DNA from: Calditerricola satsumensis
GTDB taxonomy: Bacteria > Bacillota > Bacilli > Calditerricolales > Calditerricolaceae
Length of the DNA: 64,000 bases
Assembly: GCF_014646935.1 (NCBI RefSeq)
Contig: NZ_BMOF01000002.1
Coordinates: 1 to 64,000, forward strand
Direction of reading: 5' to 3'
How positions within the stretch are numbered: the first letter of the stretch is position 1; each line of letters opens with the position of its first letter. The notes under the pieces are model-generated. The model saw nothing but the letters and a program-made list of their open reading frames with translations, did not search any database and was not told the origin of the DNA. The position numbers were made by a program, and so were the translations under genes. Shown in pieces: positions 1 through 10,041 of this stretch.

Positions 1-93
1 AGATTTCGATGTGAGTGATCCAGTCTCCCTTCGGTTAGATTTTAGCTGAGTGATTGCGTAATCCTAACGGATAACGGAGAAAGGAGGCAGCTC

Positions 94-1317
94 ATGCGCG
101 CCGTCGGCATCGTCGTGGAGTACAACCCCATGCACAATGGCCACGCCTACCACGTCGCCCGATCTCGCGACGTCACCGGCGCCGACGTGGTGGTCGCGGT
201 GATGAGCGGCAACTTCCTGCAGCGCGGCGAGCCCGCCTTGGTGAACAAGTGGGCGCGGGCCGAGATGGCCCTTCGCCAGGGGGTCGACGTGGTGCTGGAA
301 CTGCCGGCCGTGTACGCCACCCAGAACGCCGAGCTCTTCGCGTGGGGGGCGATGGCTTGTCTGGAGGCCCTGGGCGGCATTGACACCGTCTGCTTCGGAA
401 GCGAAAGCGGGGCGATCGATTGGATGCTCGAGCTGGCCGAGCGCCTGGCCGAGGAGCCGGAGGGCTTCCGCGCCCGCCTCCGCGAAGCCCTGGCCCAGGG
501 GATGAGCTTTCCCAAAGCGTTCGGCCAGGCCGTCAACACCTGGCGGGCGGCACAGGGGCTCCCGCCGCTGCCCGTCGACCAGCCCAACAACATCCTCGGC
601 CTGCACTACTGCCTCGCCCTGCGGCGGATGAACAGCGCCATCCGCCCCGTCACCATCCGCCGCGAGAAGGCGGGCTACCATGACGCGGCGCCAACGGACA
701 AGCGCATCGCCAGCGCCACGGCCATCCGCCGGCTGTGGCTCGAGGCGGGCCGTCTCGACGCGGTGCGGCCCTACGTGCCGGAAACCACCTACGCCATCCT
801 CCGGCGCGAAGAGGAGGCCGCTCGCGCGCCGATGCATTGGGAGCGGTTGTATCCGCTTCTTTTGCATCAGTTTGCGGTCCTGGAAGCGGACGAAATCGCC
901 GCCATTGTCGACGTGGACGAGGGCCTGGAACACCGCCTCCTGCGCGCCGTTCGCACCGCGCCGTCCTTCGAGGCTTTCCTGCGCGCCGCCAAGACGAAGC
1001 GGTACACGTGGACGCGGCTGCAGCGGGCCCTTGTCCATCTGCTCCTCCGGCTGACGAAGGACCGCTTCCGCGCGCTCGACGTCCGCGCCGGCGTCCCCTA
1101 CCTGCGCGTGCTCGGGTTTACCGCCCGCGGCCGGGAATTTTTGCGCCGGCGTAAGAAGCACCTTGCCGTGCCGCTGGTGACGCGCGCCAGCCAGCTCGAC
1201 CACCCGCTGTTCGCCTTCGACCTGCGCGCGGCGCGGGTGTACGCCTTGGGGTACCCGCCGGAGGTCGCCGCCGCGGAATGGAACCGCGAGTTCCGACAGC
1301 CCCCGGTGCAGGTGTAG
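94..1317 (+). CDS. tmcAL: tRNA(Met) cytidine acetate ligase TmcAL (YlbM)
   Basis: A 407-residue protein starting with the signature GIVVEYNPMHNGHAYH, the nucleotidyltransferase HxGH motif of the YlbM/TmcAL family. Known family role: ATP-dependent ligation of acetate to the wobble cytidine of elongator tRNA-Met, giving N4-acetylcytidine. The length is normal for the family, and the conserved segments MSGNFLQRGEPA and NKWARAEMAL follow as expected. The start is an ATG with AAAGGAGG about 8 bases upstream. Only 93 bases precede it, so the promoter may lie outside the window. The gene is convergent with ylbL (4-base gap), the same local neighbourhood as in B. subtilis. Confidence 0.93.
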   Translation: MRAVGIVVEYNPMHNGHAYHVARSRDVTGADVVVAVMSGNFLQRGEPALVNKWARAEMALRQGVDVVLELPAVYATQNAELFAWGAMACLEALGGIDTVCFGSESGAIDWMLELAERLAEEPEGFRARLREALAQGMSFPKAFGQAVNTWRAAQGLPPLPVDQPNNILGLHYCLALRRMNSAIRPVTIRREKAGYHDAAPTDKRIASATAIRRLWLEAGRLDAVRPYVPETTYAILRREEEAARAPMHWERLYPLLLHQFAVLEADEIAAIVDVDEGLEHRLLRAVRTAPSFEAFLRAAKTKRYTWTRLQRALVHLLLRLTKDRFRALDVRAGVPYLRVLGFTARGREFLRRRKKHLAVPLVTRASQLDHPLFAFDLRAARVYALGYPPEVAAAEWNREFRQPPVQV

Positions 1318-1321
1318 GGGA

Positions 1322-2389
1322 TCACGCCCCTTCGTCCGGCCCTGCGTCCGTTTTCGGCGGCAGCGCCGCCAAGAAGCGCAACGCGTCGTCGATCGTCCGC
1401 ACCGGCACGACGCGCAGCTTGCCGCCCAAGCGTGCGGCGGCCTCCCGGGCCACCTCGGCATTGGACCGTTCGCCCGGGGGCGCTTCGGCCGGGGCAAAAA
1501 AGATGTCCGCGCCGGCGCTCGCCGCCGCCCACACCTTTTGGTGCACCCCGCCAACAGGACCGACGCGGCCCGACTCGTCGATCGTGCCCGTTCCGGCGAT
1601 GCGGTAACCCTTCGTCCAATCGCGCCCTTCCAGCTGGTTGAGGATTTCCAAGGCAAACATGAGGCCAGCCGAGGGCCCGCCAATGCCGCCCGCGTTCACC
1701 GTCACGCGGCGCGGCAGGGTGACGGACCGCTCGGTGGCCGGCACGATGCCCAGCCCTGCCCGCTGCGCCTCGCCCGGCTGATGCGGCAGGGCCTTCAGGC
1801 GGATGGAGACTTCCTGCGCGTTTCCCTCCCGTAGGAAGGCGACGCGGACCGTCTCGCCGACGCGGCGATCCTTGAGCGCCTCAAGCAGTTCCTCGCGCGT
1901 GTGCACCGGGCGGCCGCCTACGCGGACGATGACGTCGCCCGGTTCCAGCACGTCCGCCGCCGCGCCGGCGCGCAGCACCTCGAGCACGCGGACCCCGACA
2001 GCCCGCACCGTAACCGGCAGGCCGGCTTTGCGAAAGGCGACGATCTCGGCGTTTTCCTGCGACCGGCGCATCTCCTGCAGCTGGCGCTGGGTATACTCTT
2101 CCGGCGACTCGTGGGGGGCGAGGATCTGCTGTTTCGGGAGGGCGTCGTAAAACGGATGGAGGGCGGCAATGGCATACAGTGCCACGTTTCCCGGCATCAT
2201 CGACACGGTGGTGAAGAGAAACGCGCCGTTGTCCGTCGCGCGGGCGCCCTCGACGCGCACCACGTTGTGCACGGGCTCGGCAAGGCCCGGCTTGGTGACG
2301 TAGTACGGCACGGGCACGAGCAGAAACGCCGCGACGGCCACCGCGATGCCCAGCCGCTTGAGCAGCGCCCGCACGTTCCCGCGGCTCAT
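1322..2389 (-). CDS. ylbL: YlbL/SepM-type PDZ and Lon-domain serine protease
   Basis: A 355-residue membrane-anchored protease. One N-terminal transmembrane segment (about residues 13-32) is followed by a PDZ domain (about 125-200) and a Lon-type catalytic domain. The Ser-Lys dyad is visible: Ser240 in GGIGGPSAG and Lys285 in GPVGGVHQK. Family members cleave substrates outside the membrane (SepM processes a peptide pheromone). ATG at 2389 is chosen over an in-frame ATG 15 bases upstream because it overlaps the ylbK stop as ATGA and has GGAGGG 7-8 bases before it, indicating translational coupling to ylbK. Confidence 0.9.
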   Translation of the reverse strand: MSRGNVRALLKRLGIAVAVAAFLLVPVPYYVTKPGLAEPVHNVVRVEGARATDNGAFLFTTVSMMPGNVALYAIAALHPFYDALPKQQILAPHESPEEYTQRQLQEMRRSQENAEIVAFRKAGLPVTVRAVGVRVLEVLRAGAAADVLEPGDVIVRVGGRPVHTREELLEALKDRRVGETVRVAFLREGNAQEVSIRLKALPHQPGEAQRAGLGIVPATERSVTLPRRVTVNAGGIGGPSAGLMFALEILNQLEGRDWTKGYRIAGTGTIDESGRVGPVGGVHQKVWAAASAGADIFFAPAEAPPGERSNAEVAREAAARLGGKLRVVPVRTIDDALRFLAALPPKTDAGPDEGA

Positions 2390-3180
2390 CGGGTGCCCTC
2401 CCATCGGCGCAGCTTCTCTTCGATCTCGTCGATCATCGCCCGCGCCGCCTTTTCGCCCTCGGCGATGATTTCGGCGATGTTGGTGAAGGCCGTGGAGCTG
2501 AACCGCCCCACGTCGGGGCGAATGACCACGTCCGCGTGCAGCACGCGGCTCTGGTTCACTTCCTTTTCCAGGATGTCGATCGTCTGCGCGATGACGTCAA
2601 AAATGGACTGGATGCGCGTCGAAAGCTGAAACGGCGTCACGTCAACGGCGATGATGAAATCGGCGCCCATGTCGCGCACGACATCGACGGGCAGGCGGTC
2701 GGTCACGGCGCCGTCCACATAGAGGCGCCCGTCAATGCGCTCGGGGACGAAGATGCCGGGGATCGACATGCTGGCGCGCACCGCCTGGTCGATGGGCCCC
2801 GTGCGAAACACCACCCGCTCGCCGCGCTCCAAGTCCGTGGCCACCACCGCCACCGGGAGGGACAAGTCCTCGAGGTTCTTGCCGTGGGTGAGGAGGCGAA
2901 CGAGCTGCTTCACCTTTTCGCCGGCCACAAACCCCAACTTGGGCACGGTCATGTCCAGCCAATGCTTGCGGCGCAGCTGAATGGCGAGGCGCTCCAGCAA
3001 GGACAAGTTTAGGTCGTTGGCATACAGCACCCCCACCAGGCTGCCCATGCTGGAGCCGGCGATGCAGTGCGGCCGAATGCCCCGTTCCTCGAGAACCTTG
3101 AGGACGCCGATGTGCGCCATGCCCCGCGCGCCCCCGGCCCCCAGGGCCAAACCGATTTTCGCGTTCCCCACCGTCTTCAC
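2386..3180 (-). CDS. ylbK: Patatin-like phospholipase family protein YlbK (RssA-like)
   Basis: About 264 residues beginning close to the patatin glycine-rich loop (IGLALGAGGARGMAHIG). The nucleophile motif GSSMG and the later DGAV (Asp of the Ser-Asp dyad) are both present, so hydrolase chemistry looks intact. The substrate cannot be told from sequence. The open frame extends about 115 codons further upstream without family similarity, so the start is a GTG at 3180 (AAGGAG about 13 bases before) or a GTG at 3171 (GAGGTGA at better spacing). First gene of the ylbK-ylbL pair. Confidence 0.85.
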   Translation of the reverse strand: MKTVGNAKIGLALGAGGARGMAHIGVLKVLEERGIRPHCIAGSSMGSLVGVLYANDLNLSLLERLAIQLRRKHWLDMTVPKLGFVAGEKVKQLVRLLTHGKNLEDLSLPVAVVATDLERGERVVFRTGPIDQAVRASMSIPGIFVPERIDGRLYVDGAVTDRLPVDVVRDMGADFIIAVDVTPFQLSTRIQSIFDVIAQTIDILEKEVNQSRVLHADVVIRPDVGRFSSTAFTNIAEIIAEGEKAARAMIDEIEEKLRRWEGTR

Positions 3181-3206
3181 CTCGCGTGTCGCTCTCCTTG
3201 CAAAGG

Positions 3207-3235
3207 GTCTATTCGCGGACAGCCCCGCGTATGAT
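3207..3235 (+). promoter_or_regulatory. Candidate sigma-E-type promoter for ylbJ
   Basis: GTCTATT (3207-3213) and CGTATGAT (3228-3235) are separated by 14 bases. By eye they match 5 of 7 and 5 of 8 positions of the sigma-E -35 and -10 consensus. No good sigma-A pair is visible in the same interval. In B. subtilis ylbJ is expressed under sigma-E in the mother cell. The match is moderate, so this is an inference from position and family. Confidence 0.35.
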
Positions 3236-3286
3236 GTGCGTGTAACAGCACGCGGACCTTCGTCGTGCGGGGAAGGAAGGTCGAGT

Positions 3287-5622
<2,336 letters not shown>

Positions 5623-5670
5623 TGTCCCCCCTATGGTCGTCCGCTTCCATGGTAGCACAACGGTTTCGAC

Positions 5671-5696
5671 AAAAAAAGAAAGCGCCGTTTCGGCGC
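5671..5696 (-). terminator. Rho-independent terminator (minus strand)
   Basis: A perfect 6-bp stem GCGCCG/CGGCGC (5682-5687/5691-5696) has a 3-base loop. On the minus strand it is followed by TTTCTTTTTTT. It lies upstream of rsmD and should end transcripts coming from the aldolase gene. Confidence 0.75.
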
Positions 5697-5752
5697 GGGG
5701 CCCCTGCATGGGAAACCGGTCGTGCAAAAAAATGTGGAGGACGAGGTATAAT

Positions 5753-5902
5753 CGTGGCGATTTCGGTCAAAGATAGGACCAGCAGCACCTCCCCGGGTGT
5801 TGCGAAACCGCGGAGAAGCTTACGTTTCCCCACTAAGCTCTTCCTCCGGTTTCTCCTCTCCCAAATGGCCCGCATCCTTTCCCCGGGATGCGGGACTTTT
5901 TT
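5753..5902 (+). ncRNA. Candidate structured non-coding RNA of about 145 nt
   Basis: A plus-strand stretch between two minus-strand genes with its own signals. There is a perfect TATAAT at 5747-5752 (the -35 is poor), hairpin 1 CAGCACC/GGTGTTG (5783-5789/5796-5802), a long imperfect hairpin 2 closed by AAACCG/CGGTTT and AGCTTA/TAAGCT (5805-5852), then a strong intrinsic terminator (5869-5902). No ribosome binding site with an open frame is seen, and no plus-strand gene follows, so it is not a leader of a known gene. The RNA class was not recognised; 6S, SRP, tmRNA and RNase P signatures were not found. Confidence 0.45.
5869..5902 (+). terminator. Rho-independent terminator (plus strand)
   Basis: A perfect 9-bp stem CCCGCATCC (5869-5877)/GGATGCGGG (5886-5894), loop TTTCCCCG, then AC and six T (5897-5902). 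The T run overlaps the stop codon of the minus-strand aldolase gene. There is no T run on the minus side, so it serves the plus strand. Confidence 0.8.
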
Positions 5903-6986
5903 ATGTCATGGGCACCTGACGGATCAGCTTGCCTTCGAGGCGCGCGAAGATGTCCTCCAGCGACGGGCCGGTTACGGTGATGCCGTGGTTTTTGAGGCCG
6001 ACCACCGCGCGGGACGGGTCCGGCGCGCGACGGATGCACCTGGCCACTTCCTGCGCCAGTTCCCGCGTGCCGCACGGGTAATTGATCTCCGTCGACGGGA
6101 TCCCCTCCATCCACGCGTGCACGTGGACGATGGCCCCCACCTCGGGGTTCTCCTGGTAGATCATCCAGTGCTCGATGGCGTCCACCGACACCCGCCGCGG
6201 CTCGATGTGCGGCGGCACGCTCAAGACGATGGCGTTGGCGGCTTCGTCGTAGCCCTTGACAAGGAGGATGTCGCGGCCGATCTCGCGCAAATCGGCCTTG
6301 TTGACGCCGCTGGCGCTCATCCAGAACGTCGTTTCGTCGCGCCGCGCGCTGAGGTTGCCGTAGCTGAGGCCGCCAATCCCGAACAGCCGCTTGACGTGGC
6401 GCAGGTCGCGGGGATCGAGCAGCTCCTCGAGCGGAAAGGGGGCCGGCAGCACGTCCCATGCCGCAAGCCGCCGGCCGGCTTCGCGCAGCGCAGCCGTCCG
6501 CTCATCCCCCTCCCACAGCTGGGGCGGCAGGTCCGGCTCAAACCGGTTGTCGATGACGAGCTGCGCCGTGGCAAGCGGCGCCAGGCGGGCCCATACCCGC
6601 TCCATGTACACCTCGGGGTCGGGGCACTCGCCGATCGGGTAGCACCCCTGCTCCAGTGTGATGAAATAGGTCTCCGGTCGGTTCTCCTCCGCCGTGAGCA
6701 CGATGAGCAGATTGGAAAGCGAACGCACCAGCAGGGGATAGGCCGCCGTGAGCACATTGGCCGGGCGCCGGGAAAGCTCGACGACGCCCACCACAAAGGT
6801 GGCCTGGGCCTTGCGGCGATAGGGGCGCGGCGCGTCGGCGTCGAGAAAATGGACCACCAACTTGACCGCCTCGTCCTCCCCTTCCTTCAGCGGCTCCCAT
6901 CCGTGTCGAACCAGCACCTGCTGCAGGAGATGGCCGAAGCGGGCCGTGCGGGCGCTGCTTTGGCGACCGAAAACGCGAAAGCGCAT
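5901..6986 (-). CDS. Class II aldolase/adducin-domain protein with a large unknown N-domain
   Basis: A 361-residue protein. Residues from about 200 on are a class II aldolase/adducin domain with GNLSAR, the metal-ligand pair HVHAW and the third ligand region GLKNHGITVTG. Aldolases, epimerases and methylthioribulose-phosphate dehydratases of this fold use Zn and act on sugar phosphates. The first 190 or so residues are not recognised as a named domain; they are mixed charged and hydrophobic with no signal peptide. ATG 6986 has GGGAGG 8 bases upstream; an ATG about 30 bases earlier lacks this. It follows the MMPL gene by 56 bases and is probably co-transcribed. The substrate is unknown. Confidence 0.72.
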   Translation of the reverse strand: MRFRVFGRQSSARTARFGHLLQQVLVRHGWEPLKEGEDEAVKLVVHFLDADAPRPYRRKAQATFVVGVVELSRRPANVLTAAYPLLVRSLSNLLIVLTAEENRPETYFITLEQGCYPIGECPDPEVYMERVWARLAPLATAQLVIDNRFEPDLPPQLWEGDERTAALREAGRRLAAWDVLPAPFPLEELLDPRDLRHVKRLFGIGGLSYGNLSARRDETTFWMSASGVNKADLREIGRDILLVKGYDEAANAIVLSVPPHIEPRRVSVDAIEHWMIYQENPEVGAIVHVHAWMEGIPSTEINYPCGTRELAQEVARCIRRAPDPSRAVVGLKNHGITVTGPSLEDIFARLEGKLIRQVPMT

Positions 6987-7042
6987 GAGGCGCCTCCCTC
7001 CTTTTTTCAACCCCATCCTATATGTATGGCGCCGTGGGCCGA

Positions 7043-9241
7043 TCATGCCGGGTGGGGCCACCAATTCCACCGGCCCATCAGCTTCATCAGCGCCGGAACG
7101 AGGAGCAGCCGGATCAGCGTCGCGTCGATGGCCACCGCCGCGGCGATGCCGAACCCGATCTGCTTTACCGGCTGGATGCCGGCCAAGGCAAAGGAGCCGG
7201 TGATGGCGATGATGATGAGCGCCGCGCTCGTGATGATCCGCCCGCTCTTGGTCAGCCCTTCGACAATGGCCCGCTGGAGATTCCCCGTGTGCCGGTACGC
7301 TTCGCGAATGCGCGCCAGCAAAAAGACTTCGTAGTCCATCGACAGGCCAAAGGCGACGCACAAGATGAAGACGGGGATGGAGGCATCCAGAAACGGGTGC
7401 GGCTGGGCGCCGAGCCATTCCGCGCCCCATCCTTCCTGAAACACGGCCACCAGCAGGCCGAAGGTGGCCGCCACACTCAGAGCGTTGAGCAGAAGGCCCT
7501 TGAGGGCGAGCACCGGCGAAAAGGCCGCCATCAGCAGGACAAAGGTCAGCGTCAGTACCGCGGCGGCCACCGCCGGCGCGCGGGCCCTGATTTTTTGCAG
7601 GAAGTCGTGTTCGGCGGCCGTTTTTCCGCCAACCCACACGGCCAGTCCTTCCGGCGGGTCCAACGCCCGCAGGCGGCGCACCAAGTCGCCCGCCGCGTCG
7701 CTTTTCGGATCAAGATCGGTCAGGACGCGGACGGCGGTGACGCGATCGCCGACATGCTGGCGCCAGAGCTGCTGCCACGGCTCCGGCAGCCGTTCCGGGT
7801 CGCGCCAGATGCGGGCGTAGTCGGCCACGGTCCACGTGGGAACGACGCGCACGACGCTCTCCACCCCCACCACATGGGGCTGCCGCTCGATGGCGCGGAG
7901 GAGGCTGTCGAGCTTCTGGAGGGTACGGCGGTCCTGCACCGGCCGGTCCGTTTCCACCAGGATGTCAATCGGGTACAGGCGGGAGACGCCGAACACGCTC
8001 TCCATTCGCCCCAAGGCGTACTTCGACTCCGCCGCATCCGGCAGGGCGTCGCTGTCCAGGACACCGACGCGGAACGCACCGGCCCGCTCCACGGCCGGCC
8101 ACAGGCACGCCATCACGAGGAGAAGGACCAGGATCGGGCGCCGCAGGACCAGGCGGGTCACGAAACCGATGACCCGCTCCCCGCCGCCGAACGGGGGGAC
8201 GAGCCGCCAGCGATCGACGCGGTCGCCCATCCACACGAGGAGGGCCGGCAGCAGGGTGATGCCCGCCAGCACGGACAACGCCACCACCACGATGCCCCCC
8301 GTGGCGATGGAGGAAAACACCATCACGTCAAACCCGTAGGCGCACGCCAGACCGGCCGCCACCAAGAGGCCAGACGTCACCAGCGTACGCCCGGTGGCCG
8401 GCAGCGTGCGCCGGACGGCGTTTGGGACGGAGAACCCGCGCCGGCGCTCCTCGCGAAAGCGGCTGGTGACGAGCAGCGCGTAGTCGATCCCGACGGCCAG
8501 CCCGAGCATGGTCACCACGTTCAGCGTGAACACGGACAGGTCGACGCGCTGGGCCACCAGCCCCAACAGGGCGAGTGCCGCCGTCACGCTGGCCAGCCCC
8601 ACGGCGACGGGCAAAAACGCCGCCCCTACGCTGCCAAAGGCCACAAGGAGCACGAGGAGCGCCAGCGGCACGCCGACCAGTTCCGCCCGCGCGAGGTCGG
8701 CCTGGCTGAGGGCGGCGATGTCGCGGTCGACGGCGGCCGTCCCCGTCACGTAGCCGGGGACGCCGCTTTCCTTCGCCAGCGCGCGCAGCGCCGGCACGAG
8801 ATCCTGGGCCCGCTCGTCGTCCACGTCGAGGCGCACCGTGAGCACCGCCACGCCCCGCTCAGCCCCTTCCCGCGGCGGTGGCATGAGCGCCACCTCGCGC
8901 ACCGCGGGCAGCGCGGCGATTTTCGCCCGCAGGCCCTCCGCCGCGCGCAAAAGCCGGGCTTCCGCGGCCGCGCCGTCTCCCCTGGCCTCCAAGAAGACAA
9001 ACAGCGCCGAGGCCGGGTGGCCGAGCCGCTCCCGCAGCTGCTCGGCCACGTAGTGCGACGGGCTCGAGGCGTCAACAAAGCCCGTCCCCTTAAGGCGTTC
9101 GGGGAGCTGAGCCGCGTAGGGCACGCTCCACACCAAAGCTGCCAGCCATGCCAACACGATAGCTTTTGGCCATCGGCACGTAAGCCGGGCAAGCGCCTGC
9201 CAGACGTCCACGCCCCTTGTCACCCCCGTCCCACCGTTCAT
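7043..9241 (-). CDS. MMPL/RND-family transporter (YdfJ-like)
   Basis: A 732-residue membrane protein with the MMPL duplication: TM1, a large extracellular domain, five TMs, a second TM plus extracellular domain, then five TMs ending near PALMKLMGRWNWWP. Family motifs include GIDYALLVTSRFREE and the mirrored GLSMDYEVFLLARIREAY (Asp-Tyr pairs of the proton relay). Likely a proton-driven exporter of lipids or drugs; the cargo cannot be read from sequence. ATG 9241 has only a weak upstream AGATGG, so a GTG a few codons downstream remains possible. A terminator separates it from the lysR remnant. Confidence 0.85.
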   Translation of the reverse strand: MNGGTGVTRGVDVWQALARLTCRWPKAIVLAWLAALVWSVPYAAQLPERLKGTGFVDASSPSHYVAEQLRERLGHPASALFVFLEARGDGAAAEARLLRAAEGLRAKIAALPAVREVALMPPPREGAERGVAVLTVRLDVDDERAQDLVPALRALAKESGVPGYVTGTAAVDRDIAALSQADLARAELVGVPLALLVLLVAFGSVGAAFLPVAVGLASVTAALALLGLVAQRVDLSVFTLNVVTMLGLAVGIDYALLVTSRFREERRRGFSVPNAVRRTLPATGRTLVTSGLLVAAGLACAYGFDVMVFSSIATGGIVVVALSVLAGITLLPALLVWMGDRVDRWRLVPPFGGGERVIGFVTRLVLRRPILVLLLVMACLWPAVERAGAFRVGVLDSDALPDAAESKYALGRMESVFGVSRLYPIDILVETDRPVQDRRTLQKLDSLLRAIERQPHVVGVESVVRVVPTWTVADYARIWRDPERLPEPWQQLWRQHVGDRVTAVRVLTDLDPKSDAAGDLVRRLRALDPPEGLAVWVGGKTAAEHDFLQKIRARAPAVAAAVLTLTFVLLMAAFSPVLALKGLLLNALSVAATFGLLVAVFQEGWGAEWLGAQPHPFLDASIPVFILCVAFGLSMDYEVFLLARIREAYRHTGNLQRAIVEGLTKSGRIITSAALIIIAITGSFALAGIQPVKQIGFGIAAAVAIDATLIRLLLVPALMKLMGRWNWWPHPA

Positions 9242-9330
9242 GGTCCATCTTTATGAGCCTGCCGCCTGGGCCATGCAAGGGGGAACAGGAAAAGCCTCGC
9301 GGGGAACGGCAACGCAGCGATGGCCGACAG

Positions 9331-9356
9331 AAAAAAAGCCGCCGTAAGCCGGCAGC
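9331..9356 (-). terminator. Rho-independent terminator after the lysR remnant
   Basis: A 7-bp stem GCCGCCG/CGGCAGC (9338-9344/9350-9356, one G-U pair) with a 5-base loop. On the minus strand it is followed by seven T (9331-9337). It lies between the broken lysR and the MMPL gene. Confidence 0.75.
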
Positions 9357-9391
9357 GCCTGCACACCTTCCGCATGAAGCGACGATCGCGT

Positions 9392-9962
9392 TTACCCCGC
9401 TCTGTCCTCGCGCGACGGGGGTTCGACCCCGCACATCATCTCCCGTGTCACCTGAAGAAACGCGCGCAGGGCCGGCGACAGCCACTTGTCCTTGTGCCAC
9501 GCCAGTTGCGTGACGACCGACAAGTCGAGGCCGCACCACGGCAACGCGACCAGCTGGCCGCCGGACACTTCCTCCGCCACCGCCACGGCGGGAAGCACGG
9601 CCACGCCCATCCCCGCCATGGCGCACTGCTTGATCGCCTCGACGCCGCCAAACTCGAGGACGACGCCCGGCCGAGCCCCCGCCGCGGCGAGGGCCCGCTC
9701 GAACCGCGCCCGGTACCCGCCCCGCCCCTCGGTGACGAGCAGCGTCTCGCGATGGCCGCACGGGCTTCATCGGCCGGCTTCAGGATGCGCTCGGCATAGC
9801 CGAGCAGAAGGCGACCGGATTCCGACAGCACCACGCGCTTCCCCAATCGCTCAAACAGGCGCACGCCCAGCTCCCGTTCAAGGGCCTGGATCTGGGCGGT
9901 GACGCTCGATTGGGCGTGGCTGACGCAGCCCATGGCTTCCTCCCATCGAAGGATTCGATCAT
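9392..9962 (-). pseudogene. Decayed LysR-family transcription regulator
   Basis: The HTH region (AQSSVTAQIQALERELGVRL) is in one frame up to ARAAI. At about 9750 the reading continues in another frame with ETLLVTEGRGGYRARFERAL, then VEAIKQ and HKDKWLSPALRAFL down to the stop at 9392. The roughly 75-85 residues that should separate the linker helix from that segment are absent. The extreme N-terminus is also damaged: IESF is in a different frame from the following EEAMGCVSHAQSS. So at least two lesions, and the protein cannot be functional. It was divergent from the permease, as expected of a LysR regulator and its target. Confidence 0.82.
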
Positions 9963-9967
9963 TTTAT

Positions 9968-10011
9968 ATAGAAAGAATCGTCTTGCTCTATTTTATCACC
10001 CGTCGTAAGAT
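9968..10011 (+). promoter_or_regulatory. Sigma-A promoter and possible LysR operator for the permease
   Basis: TTGCTC (9983-9988), 17-base spacer, TAAGAT (10006-10011), reading into the permease. The interrupted dyad ATAGA-N14-TCTAT (9968-9991) overlaps the -35, in an AT-rich island between the lysR remnant and the permease, where a LysR-type box is expected. The promoter is well supported; the operator is an inference. Confidence 0.6.
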
Positions 10012-10041
10012 GAGGGCGCAGACAGGAAAGGAGGGACACTC

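Noticed and set aside
1-93. Promoter for tmcAL
   Set aside because: No convincing -35/-10 pair in the 93 bases available; only the ribosome binding site is clear.
3198-3235. TTGCAA ... TATGAT as a sigma-A promoter for ylbJ
   Set aside because: The spacing is 26 bases, far from 17. A sigma-E reading fits better.
5795-5813. T-box-like string GGGTG...ACCGCGG in the candidate RNA
   Set aside because: The conserved T-box core is interrupted by seven extra bases and no gene follows on the plus strand, so it is not a T-box leader.
7022-9256. Very long open frames antisense to the MMPL gene and, at 52080-54080, antisense to carB
   Set aside because: They are by-products of high G+C third positions: no ribosome binding sites, low-complexity His/Arg/Gly-rich products, and the opposite strand holds clear family proteins.
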